A DNA stretch of 64,000 nucleotides, taken from contig JAUCBN010000024.1 in assembly GCA_035048815.1 (NCBI GenBank), forward strand, positions 10,306,001 through 10,370,000. The letters are read 5' to 3'. The number at the start of each line of letters is the position of its first letter. Positions within the stretch are counted from its first letter, which is position 1. The stretch comes from Abelmoschus esculentus. Its lineage: Eukaryota > Streptophyta > Magnoliopsida > Malvales > Malvaceae. Made by a program: the position numbers and the translations under genes. Shown here piece by piece: positions 55,563-64,000 of this stretch. The notes beneath the pieces are model-generated. The model saw nothing but the letters and a program-made list of their open reading frames with translations, was not told the DNA's origin and did no database searches.

Positions 55563-56893
55563 TGATGCGTGTAATAATAGCGCAACTGTGCAGTGTACAC
55601 ATCGCAAGTAATAAAGTGATAAGTATATCGTGTATCGTCTCCACAGGGATTGGTATACTTAATATGTCTCCCCTTGTTCTCTTGCTCCTGAAAGATAAAG
55701 TAAAAACACAGATAAATGGATTTGTTTAACTAACTAAATAACAAAACATAAAATAAAGGATTGAGAATAATATTGAAAAAGTGGGTAGAATCCAGTTGCG
55801 TCAATTAGTGGATTCGATTGATCTTCTTCTTTTCCAATACAATTACACAACACTGCTTCGGCAGTACTATAGATACAACCTCGGCAGCGTTAGTGTTCTC
55901 TGCCGCGGCAATCTCTTGCTCTTGGGTAGATACAGCAAAGTTCAGCAAAGTTTCCATAGTTGACTCCGCTTATCTCTATGTCAGAGCGTTGTTGATGACT
56001 AGTCTTTGACGACACCTCTCAGCGTGAATCAACGATAATCACCAACCAATCCAACACTTCTTTTAGCTTCTAAAACTCTTAACCTATCTCTAGACCGAGT
56101 TAGTGATGTCAACATCGTACTTATCCCTTTCGTGAATCTAACTCTCTCGATGCTAGATAAATAGATTACTTACAAACTTCTCTATCGGGCTTGAATGCAA
56201 GAACAAAGAATGGCAATAGGATAAGCAAACTTCGATATTATTATTGCATTGGAACAAAGAAACAAGAAATATTCTCCTCTCACTAATATCTACAACCTTC
56301 ACCTATCCCTAAGAGATTTAGAAAATAATGTCGATAGGTACAAATCTTAGGGGAAAGGGTTTCTCTAAAATCGACTCTCTTAATAATGTGGCCGGCTAGG
56401 CTATATATAGTCTTAACCTAGGGCAAACCTTTCCTAAATAGACTCTAAATTGGAGTAGGGAGCAAGTCTTCTACGTGAGATCTGATGTTTCCAAGTTTGC
56501 AACCTTCTAGAAAGTTTTTCCTATTCGGTCTTTGACTTGGGCTTTTAGTGCGCTAGCCTGGTCCAATTGGTGAGTTACATCTTCTAGAATGTTCTCTATA
56601 TTTTTGTTTTTCATTCGCCTACAATGTTGATGTTTTCACTTTGGATGCTGCCGCGGCCTTGTCTCTGCCTCAGCCTCAATGATGCTTCTCTGCTGCCTGA
56701 GCCCTAGATATCCCTGCATGTACAGAATATGTAATAATATCTGCATTCTCTATAAATATAAGCTTTGTAAGTAGTAATAATGGAATATCCAATATTATGC
56801 AATGAGTCCATATTTTAGTTCAAGTTGGTGTAAAATAGATGCATAAAGTACCATGAGAAGGGTAGTAAATAACTGCCTTTTAGGCACTCATCA
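55563..56893 (-). mobile_element. Solo LTR of a diverged Athila-related subfamily
   Basis: On the minus strand it starts TGATGAGTGCCTAAAAGGC and ends TTATTACACGCATCA, 1331 bp. It has GGAAC at 55558-55562 and GAAAC at 56894-56898, a target duplication with one mismatch. Its middle and end resemble the E2/E3 LTRs (CTTTCGTGAATCTAAC, ACTAACTCGGTC on the other strand), but the first 200 bp are quite different. It sits antisense in the Gag of E3. It also carries palindrome variants (ACTGCTTCGGCAGT near 55852). Confidence 0.85.
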
Positions 56894-57960
56894 GAAACGT
56901 TACAGAGAGTTACTGAACAGATATCCACTACATGGATTCCCATTATGGACGCAAGTAACCATGTTCTATAATGCCACCAATGCCCCGATAATGACGATGT
57001 TGGATGCCGCGGCAAATAGTACACTCCTTGACAAAGCTCCGGAAGAAGCTATAGAAATTTTAAACAAACTCGCAAGAAACGATTTCCAATTTCCTACTTC
57101 CAAGCAAGGAGGACTAAGACGCCAAGCCACAGTAAATGAACTAGAAACAAATAATTCAGTGGCAGCACAGTTGGCATCTTTAACAAAAATGGTTCTGAAC
57201 ATGCAATTACAGCAAAATATTCATGAGGTAAAAGCAATAAATTCTTCGGAGTATATGCAAGACGAGGAAACTGGCTTTTATGTGGGTAACTACAACCAAA
57301 ACAACAACACGATGTCAAATACATATAATCCGGCATGGAAAAGGCACCCAAACTTTTCATGGAGTAATCCTAATAATGTCTTGAACCCCACCAACCAGGC
57401 CTCAAGTTATCAACATTCATTGCCGCAGCAACAAGTTCAGCAGTCACTGCCGTAGCAGCAAATACATCAGCAGCAGTAGAAACCTATGAACTCATTAGAG
57501 AATACTTTCAAGGCCTTTATCCTGAAAACTGAATCATATATGGCTGAGAACAACAGCTTCATGAAAAGAACTGATGACTTCATGAATAGAACAGAGATGA
57601 GGCTGCAAAACCAAGAAGCTGCTATAAAACCACTGAAAACCCAAGTTAGTCAGTTTGCTTAAAGACAAAATACTAGACCACAAGGGGAATTACCTAGCAA
57701 TACTGAAGTTGCTAAGGGAATGGGCCATGAACAATGCAAAGCAATCACAACAAGAAGTGGCCTACAATTGAAGGAAACAATGGGTAATTCAGCAACCAAA
57801 ATTCCACCAGCAATACAGAAGGACACATACAAGGAAGACTTGGATGCTGAACAAACTGAAGACAATGACAATGCCCAGTAGAGAGCTCGGCAACACTTGA
57901 ACTACCTGCCGAGACAACAATACACACAGTAGTTCCAGGTATTAAATTCTAAACTAATGA
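56894..57960 (+). pseudogene. E3 Gag, second part, zinc knuckle deleted
   Basis: Continues RYRELLNRYPLHGFPLWTQV, MFYNATNAPIMTMLDAAANS, TLLDKAPEEAIEILNKLARN, then HEVKAINSSEYMQDEETGFY. In A and E2 the last block has a Cys-Cys-His-Cys motif between AID and SSEC; here about 10 residues including the first two Cys and the His are missing. A Gln-rich region with stops at Gln positions follows (QSLP*QQIHQ), then MGHEQCKAITTRSGLQLKET. It ends with VVPGI-like residues (TVVPGIKF). Confidence 0.85.
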
Positions 57961-58850
57961 AACCCTGGATGAAATAAGACCACCATCACCTTTCCCACGA
58001 AGGTTGAAAAATAGAAACAGGACCACCAGTTTAAGAAGTTCCTTGATATTCTAAAGCAAGTCCACATCAACTTGCCATTTGTTGAGTCAATTGAATAGAT
58101 GTCCAACTACGCTAAATTCTTAAAAGACATTGTGTCTAAGAGAAAGAAAATAGGTGAGTTTGAGATAGTGGCAGCAACTGAAAGGTTCATGGCAATGCTA
58201 CACAATCGTATGCCACCCAAACTGAAGGATCCTAGATGCTTTACCATACCTTGTACGATTTGTAACAATTATGAAGGAAATGCACTATGTGACCTAGGAG
58301 CAAGCATAAATCTCATGCCCAAATCAATTTTTCAAAAGCTAGGAATAGGAAGGGAAAAACCTACGACAATGCTGCTCCAACTTACGGATAGATCCTATGT
58401 GCATCCTGAAGGAAAAATTGAGGACATATTGGTAAGGGTTGACAAGTTTATTTTCCCTGCCGACTTCCTTGTCCTTGACTGTGAAGCAGACGAAAATACA
58501 TCGATCATCCTAGGAAGATCTTTCCTTGCTACTAGAAGAACCTTAATAGATGTGAAGAATGGAGAGTTCACAATAAGGGTCAATGATTAGCAAGTAAAAC
58601 TCAATGCATTCCATAATTAAAAAAATGATGGTCCAGAAGAGTGCAAAGCCCTCTAGACAACAGATACAGATACCAAAATATTCTGCCTAGGTAGCACGCT
58701 CGGTAGACTATTTGATAAGAGAATTAAAGCCAAAGTGGAGGTAGAAAATAACGAAGAGATTGGCCAGCACCTGTAGAAAAATCCAGGCCAACAAGAGATG
58801 AGCAAATTGGGAGATGCATTTACATGAACTCTACCAGTAACATAATATCT
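57961..58850 (+). pseudogene. E3 Athila-type protease
   Basis: MSNYAKFLKDIVSKRKKIGE, HNRMPPKLKDPRCFTIPCTI, then CDLGASINLMPKSIFQKLGI, TMLLQLTDRSYVHPEGKIED, FIFPADFLVLDCEADENTSI and ILGRSFLATRRTLIDVKNGE. The active-site Asp (DLGA) is kept and this is the longest intact protease frame of the three copies (58099-58590). The integrase tail seen in A and E2 is not present; only the common end SKLGDAFT*TLPVT remains, so E3 has a further deletion. Confidence 0.85.
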
Positions 58851-59349
58851 TCCCTTTCTACTTTATTTATTATATTAGGATTAGTTTTAATTTAGAATTT
58901 ATGTGTATATTTTATTTTCAGTATTTTTCTTTAATATTTTTCCTTAGTAATATTTTTTTAATATGTTTATTTAAGTTTTTTTTAGGAAAATAAATTCAAG
59001 AATAAAAGAGAATTAGTTCAGAGCAGAAACTCTGCCGAGGCAGTAAACAGTATTAGAAGCCGCAGAAGTCCCAACGGGTAGAAATAGTGTAACGGCTATC
59101 TGCCGAGTTTTCCGTCGCGGTAGTAAATGCTAACGGGCAGTAAATTTAAAACGGATACAAAATGGCTAGTGATTAAAACGATCACACAACCGAGGCCTAT
59201 ATAAGCAGCATCCCTCTCTTGAACTATTCACTCTTGCATTCTTGAATTCTTTAAGCATTCTACTCGATCTTGCTCTCACAATACTCTCACAATTCTTCTT
59301 GAAATTTTTCAGAATACTTCACCAGGACTCTCAATCCTACAAATCATCA
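58851..59349 (+). other. E3 leader before the downstream ORF
   Basis: Non-coding. It has a long T-rich stretch, then TCTGCCGAGGCAGTAAACAG (59031-59050), GTCGCGGTAGTAAATGC (59103-59119), AACGGGCAGTAAA and CTCTTGAACTATTCACTC. It corresponds to 52089-52556 in E2. Confidence 0.6.
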
Positions 59350-60830
59350 ATGGCAGCATACAACAAATTTGCCCTTGCCACTATCGTAGACCGATTCAAC
59401 AGATCTTTTGTTGTTCGGCAGTTGTGGGAAGAACAAGGATATCAAATCAGTAAGGAAGAAAACTTCGGCATCGATAATTACTTGATGGATAAGATTAAAT
59501 ATCAAGAATGGGAGATCTTCTGTCTACAACCTCCCCAAGCTAATGCAACCATAGTGCGGGAATTTTATGCACATGGGCCGAGCATGGACAATCTCTTTGC
59601 CCACTACAGAGGCAAGCCTGTCCGACTTGACGCAGAGGCAATTGACGATTTTTATGAACTCATCCCCATCAATGATAGGCATGCCAAATTCATGGAAGAC
59701 ATCACCACCTAAGACTACGAATTAATCAAGGACGACCTCTGTTACAACAACACTCCATGCGAAATCGGTGCCCATAGAGGTTTTGTGACAAGGCAAAGCC
59801 TCAAGCCCGAGGCAAAATTGTGTTGCACATTCGTCAAAAGATGCTTCATCCCTACCTCCCACAACAGCACAGTGGAATGCAAAAGATTGGTGTTGATCCA
59901 ATCAATCATCAACAAAAGGAGCATCAATGTTGGAGAGATCATTCTTCGAGAAATTCACGATTGTGGTAAGAAGGAACGTGGACCGTTATATTTCCCATGT
60001 TTAATATCTGGTTTATATATTGCTGCAAGAGTACAAATTGAAGACACGGATGGATACACGCCAACGAGGCAAGGATGTACGAGAGAATTCTGCCAGAGAG
60101 TGATGCAGATAACACACGCAGAACCTGTCCAGGCAACACCACAACAGTTCACTGCTAACTTCATTGTCAGAGCTCAATACACGGAAAGATGTCAGGCACT
60201 GTCGAAGCCCCTACCGCAGCAGACCCCTACCAGGAAATTCTTCATAGGATGGAAACCATAGACCTTCGCTAGCAAAGATAAATGGAATACCAAAGAGACT
60301 TCAACAACATTATTGCTCAGATGATGATGTAGAACTTCCCCAACCAAGGAGCATAATTTCCAGAATGCCCTACAAATATATTTGTAACGGTAGCGCTTTA
60401 CACAGAGACCACTCTAGCTCTAGGTCCAAGACTATTTTTCACCTCTAGACCGCAAAAACAATTCCATGCAGTAGGCCCATCTCGGGCAACAGACACTGTC
60501 GCGGCATCATCCGCAAGCAGAAGACATTCAAAGCGAAGGGGGGTTTTCAGCACTCCCTCACTATCCCCAATTCTAATGGGCAACCTTTCAAGGGAAATCG
60601 ATGAATACATCTACCACGATTCATCTGATGCCGAGCCTAGTATCCAGCCTACCATGCCAGATCCAAAGAACGAAGGCGACACAGAGATCATGGACACAGA
60701 CGATGAAGGAGGATAAGAAATCAATGCCCCAATAAAAACGACAACGCCTACGAGAGTTCAGCCACCGAGAAGTGCAAAGCCATCACCATCACCAAGGGCA
60801 CAACCATCAACAACTAGACCAAGAAGATAA
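59350..60830 (+). pseudogene. Transposase_32-like ORF of E3
   Basis: The first part is open for 121 codons: MAAYNKFALATIVDRFNRSF, QLWEEQGYQISKEENFGIDN, QEWEIFCLQPPQANATIVRE and KPVRLDAEAIDDFYELIP. It then continues after one stop with LKPEAKLCCTFVKRCFIPTS, NKRSINVGEIILREIHDCGK, GPLYFPCLISGLYIAARV and a long frame to 60261. The rest, in another frame, is low-complexity (SASRRHSKRRGVFSTPS, TPTRVQPPRSAKPSPSPRAQ) and ends near TRPRR*IVEESSSDH. With about 494 codons it has the same length and layout as in A and E2. Its retention in three copies suggests a role for the element, which is not known. Confidence 0.75.
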
Positions 60831-61737
60831 ATTGTGGAAGAGAGTTCTTCCGATCATCTTAATTGTCCTTCTTTCTTGTTGTCTGCATAAACTGTTTTTT
60901 CTATCTGCTTATATTTTTTACTTACTGTCTTCCCCTAAATTAAGCATTGAGGACAATGCTTGGTTTGAGTTTGGGGTGTAGAGATACTGTCAAGGCAATC
61001 TACTGCCGCGGCCTTGCCATGAAAAGGAAGTTTTTAGTGATAAAATTTTTTGTTTTATATTCACCATTGTACTTAAAACTGTTGTCATACTTTTGCATTG
61101 CTCTTCATCAGTATTGTCCTAGTTTATTCTTAAAGGCAATAGAAATCTTTCTTCTTACCATAGTTATGATCTGTTTTGAAGACTTGATTCTAGGATACTT
61201 AAGGAGAAAATTTTAGAAGCTTGCTATAAGGTTGAACTTTAAAAACACTTTTGGGACTTGTTTGGCTATAGGAATTCTTTTAATAAACTTAGGTGATAAA
61301 GACTTAGATTTTAGAAAGGTGGCTAGAGGTGCCTATGACCGGCTCTAGGAAAAACTCTTCTTCATGCTAGAGGTACCCGAAATTGGCTCTAGTATGCATA
61401 AAAGAATAGAAAAAGAATAAGGAGTTAAGAAATAAAAACAATACTTGAGGTGCCCGAAATTGACTCAAAGGAATTGTTGTTATAAGAAGAGTACACTAAA
61501 ACCAAGTCTATTTGTCTTGAACTTAGAGTTTATCTAAGAAGGTCTTTATTCAAACTTGTGCACAAAAAAAAACACCAGCCTTATAGCTTGTCTTCTAAGT
61601 ACACCCTTAGGAAACTGAAAGGTTAAGTCTAAAGAATAGACATAGTTATGGTGGGGAGAATAGATGGAAGCATAAGACCAAGAGAGAATAGAGTTTGATA
61701 AATTGATAGTTTGCATTGCTTGAGGACAAACAATAGT
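60831..61737 (+). other. E3 3' spacer
   Basis: Non-coding, with TTGAGGACAATGCTTGGTTT (also present in E2 near 63717 and in A near 18130), ACTGCCGCGGCCTTGCCATG near 60995, and CCGAAATTGGCTC repeats near 61376 and 61455. It leads to the polypurine tract. Confidence 0.7.
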
Positions 61738-61752
61738 TTGAGTTTGGGGGTG
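61738..61752 (+). other. E3 polypurine tract
   Basis: TTGAGTTTGGGGGTG directly precedes the LTR start TGATAAGTGC. A similar TTTGGGGGTG lies further upstream in the spacers of E3 and E2 (60969, 63740), so a second internal purine tract may exist in this family. Confidence 0.75.
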
Positions 61753-63053
61753 TGATAAGTGCTCAACTCACTATCACTTTCTACACTTTTCATGGGCACA
61801 TATCATTAAATCTACACCTACTTGAACCAATGCATGGGCTTAATGTAATAAATTTAGGGATTATGTCATTAAAGATAATTTGTAAAAAAGGCGTACTTTA
61901 CTGTATTTTCTTATCTGTGAAGGAACAAGCTACTACCGAGGCAGTAGAATGAGGCCGAGGCATGACCTGATGCTAAGGCAGCAGATAAGAAAAAGGCAAT
62001 ATAGCTGGAAATTGAAGGAGAAAAATGAGGATAACGTTGCTGAGCAAGAAGCCCAAGAATCGGAGCTAAACAACACAAGAAAAGCCCAAGGACAAGGCCA
62101 CGCGGGATGAAACCTTCTAGAAGATCAAACATGGAAATATTTACCCTATGTACATAACTTGTTTCTACTCCAAGTTGTAATCTAATTAGGAATGGTTTGC
62201 CCTAGGTCAAACCTATATAAGGCATAGCCGTCCTAGGTGTTAGAAAGAAGATAGATCTTAAGAGTCGAATTTTGAGAGATTTTTAGGAACAATTCTTCTC
62301 ATTATGTTCTAAGTTTTCTTAGGGTTTCAGTTAAGATTATCAAGTATTTGTGAGAGGAGATTGTATTTTGATTCTTGTTTCACTACAATAAAATATCAAA
62401 GTTTGCTTATTCTTTGTCATTCTTTGTTCTTGCATCCAAGCCCGAGAGGGAAGTTTTTAAGTAATCTATTTTTCTAGACTCGAGAGAGTTAGACTCACGA
62501 AAGGAGTAAGTGCAGTATTCAACTTGATTGGAGGATACTAACTCAGCCTAGGGATAAGTTATGAGTTTCAGCGGCTAAATGAAGTGTGAGATTGGTTGTT
62601 GGTTATAATTGATTAACGCTAGGAGGTATCATCAAGGACTGACCTTCAACAGTGTTTCGACTTAGGGATAAGCGGAGCCATACAGGGACACTTTGCCGAA
62701 TTTTGGTAAATCAGCCCAAGAGGAAGGATTGTCGCGGCAAAGAACATTGTCGCTGCCGACGCAGTGCAATGCAGTTGTATTGAACAGAAGCAAATCAATC
62801 AAATCCACAATACAACACAACTGGATCCTACCCTCTCTCTCATATTTGATATCACTAGTTAGTTTTGTTTATTTAGTTTAATCAACGCTCAAACTTATCT
62901 GTATTTTTACTTTTATTTTACAGAAGCAAGAAGACCAACAGAAGCATATTAAATATACCAATCCCTGGGGAGACGATAACTCGATAAAATACTTATCACT
63001 TATTACTTGACGGTTACACTTGCACTCCAATTGTGCATATTCAGCACGCATCA
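61753..63053 (+). repeat. E3 3' LTR
   Basis: 1301 bp with the ends TGATAAGTGCTC and CAGCACGCATCA, followed by AACAC, the target duplication. Confidence 0.9.
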
Positions 63054-63058
63054 AACAC

Positions 63059-63630
63059 ACTTGTCCAGATGATGTTCCACAATTTTTCCAGCCAAGGGGT
63101 GTAGTTTCCAAAATTCCCCACCAATAAGTTTGTCACAGCTACACCCTACACTGAGATGAATCCAACCCTAGGAGGACCACGACCATTCTTCCCTAGTGGA
63201 CTACAACAACCATTTTATGTTGTTGGCCCATCAAAGGAAAAAAAATGCGACATCATCTGTCAGCCGACGGTCATCGAAGAGGAGAGTAGTTTTCAGCATT
63301 CTCCCAGGATCCCCCATCATCATGGGCAGTCTCTCAAAAGAAATAGATGCCTACGTACATCAATCTTCAACCGCTTCTAGGCCAAGCGATCAATATGTTG
63401 AGGCGATGAATGTTGAAGATGATAGCGGGACAGATATAATACCTACCGAAGAAATTACCGAAGAAGAATAAGAATAAGAAGTGGATGCTCCAATGCAACG
63501 GACACCACCTACAAGAGTTCAGCCGCCTAGAAAAGTCAAAACTCAATCATCACCATCACCAAAAATGAAGCAGTCAACAGCAAGGCCACGAAAACTGATT
63601 GTCGACAGGAATTCTTCGAAGTCTATTTAA
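63059..63630 (+). pseudogene. Transposase_32-like ORF of E2, second part
   Basis: The E2 frame resumes right after the duplicated AACAC: FHNFSSQGV, PTNKFVTATPYTEMNPTLGG, then the low-complexity tail with SRRSSKRRVVFSILPGSP, SLSKEIDAYVHQSSTASRPS, QYVEAMNVEDDSGTDIIPTE and a TAA in the acidic run. It ends RKLIVDRNSSKSI at a TAA (63628-63630). Together the two parts give about 511 codons, the same as element A. Confidence 0.8.
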
Positions 63631-64000
63631 TTTTTACATATTTATGCTACTTTTATATATCTTTACTTGTTCATTTTCATATTTTGTTTCCTGCTGTGTG
63701 CCATTGATATAAGCATTGAGGACAATGCTTAGTTCGAGTTTGGGGGTGTAGATCCACTATCGAGGCAATTAACTATCGCGGCCTTGCCATGAAAGGAAGT
63801 ATTTAAGTGGGTTTTTTTTAAAAAAAAAAAACATGTACACCACCTTACTTGAAATATTGTCCACACTTTTGCACTGCATCTACATCAGTATTACCTTATT
63901 TTATTCTTTTGAGGCTATAGAAATTTTTCTCCTTACCATGATTAGGTCCTATTTAGAAAGCTTAACTTTACGATACTTAAGGAAGAAAACTTAGAAGCTT
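63631..64000 (+). other. E2 3' spacer, runs off the window
   Basis: Matches the spacer of E3, with GAGGACAATGCTTAGTTCGA and TTTGGGGGTGTAGATCCACT, then a poly-A stretch near 63820. The E2 polypurine tract and 3' LTR must lie beyond position 64000. Confidence 0.8.

Larger units (their letters stand above)
53519..63053 (+). mobile_element. Athila-like non-autonomous element E3
   Basis: Complete with two LTRs (53519-54836 and 61753-63053) and a perfect 5-bp duplication, AACAC (53514-53518 and 63054-63058). It interrupts the downstream ORF of E2. It contains a degenerate primer site, gag, protease and the Transposase_32-like ORF, and no RT, RNase H or integrase. Gag is split by a solo LTR (55563-56893). 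Without that insert it is about 8.2 kb. The intact target duplication shows it was inserted as a unit, so it was reverse-transcribed and integrated although it encodes neither enzyme, unless the deletion happened later, which its sharing with A and E2 argues against. Confidence 0.85.
39805..64000 (+). mobile_element. Athila-like non-autonomous element E2, heavily nested
   Basis: The 5' LTR starts TGATAAGCGCTCAATT at 39805 and ends ACACGTAACA at 49252, split by two insertions. Then come a tRNA-Asp-type primer site, gag, protease plus integrase tail, and the Transposase_32-like ORF, which is split by E3 and resumes at 63059. The 3' spacer runs off the window. A possible target duplication, ATATA (39800-39804), cannot be tested because the 3' LTR is outside. 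With its inserts removed, the visible part is about 6.5 kb. Confidence 0.85.

Overview
The window is plant nuclear DNA made almost entirely of transposable elements. It is AT-rich. It holds Ty1/copia and Ty3/gypsy LTR retrotransposons of several plant lineages, hAT-like inverted-repeat elements, a chloroplast-derived fragment, one small intact-looking plant gene (a SIAMESE-related CDK inhibitor) and a decayed laccase exon. The organism is a flowering plant, most likely a eudicot. A Malvaceae (cotton-like) source is my guess from family resemblance and is not shown by the sequence. All assignments come from reading motifs, with no database search.

Layout. (1) 1-4927: the end of one hAT-like element, then a second short hAT-like element (8-bp target duplication ATAACAAT) split by a 3.17-kb solo LTR (target duplication AAGCT). 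(2) 5218-25890: a minus-strand copia element stretched to about 20.7 kb by material lying inside it. That material is an unassigned LTR-like tract, a minus-strand Athila-like element (A, 7707-24173), a Tekay/Del-type chromovirus with a 3.4-kb LTR inside A (9194-17595), and a 529-bp organelle-derived insert in A's 5' LTR (23619-24147). (3) 25891-28347: AT-rich spacer with the SMR gene (27716-27922). (4) 28353-37270: a complete Tat/Ogre-type element (target duplication ATGTT) that keeps only gag and carries a four-part higher-order tandem array in its 3' region. (5) 37276-39804: a laccase remnant, AT-rich spacer and a TATA box directly before the next insertion. (6) 39805 to past the window end: a plus-strand Athila-like element (E2). 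Its 5' LTR is split by a Galadriel-like chromovirus (40500-45531) and a 3-kb mini-element (E1, 45699-48729; target duplication ACGGC). Its downstream ORF is split by another Athila-like copy (E3, 53519-63053; target duplication AACAC). E3's gag is in turn split by a solo LTR (55563-56893).

Main point. Three separately inserted Athila-like copies (A, E2, E3) share one unusual plan: gag, then protease, then (in A and E2) what looks like only the C-terminal tail of integrase, then a separate ORF of about 500 codons resembling the 'putative plant transposon protein' (Transposase_32-like) family, then the polypurine tract and 3' LTR. Reverse transcriptase, RNase H and the integrase core are absent from all three. 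This looks like a non-autonomous family that amplified with enzymes supplied in trans while keeping Gag, protease and an ORF of unknown role. The same copies carry, at many coding and non-coding places, variants of a 14-bp palindrome close to ACTGCCGCGGCAGT. No retroelement gene here looks intact. Many stops sit where Gln, Trp, Arg or Tyr codons are expected, and the Tekay LTR ends differ only by transitions, as expected for old methylated copies.
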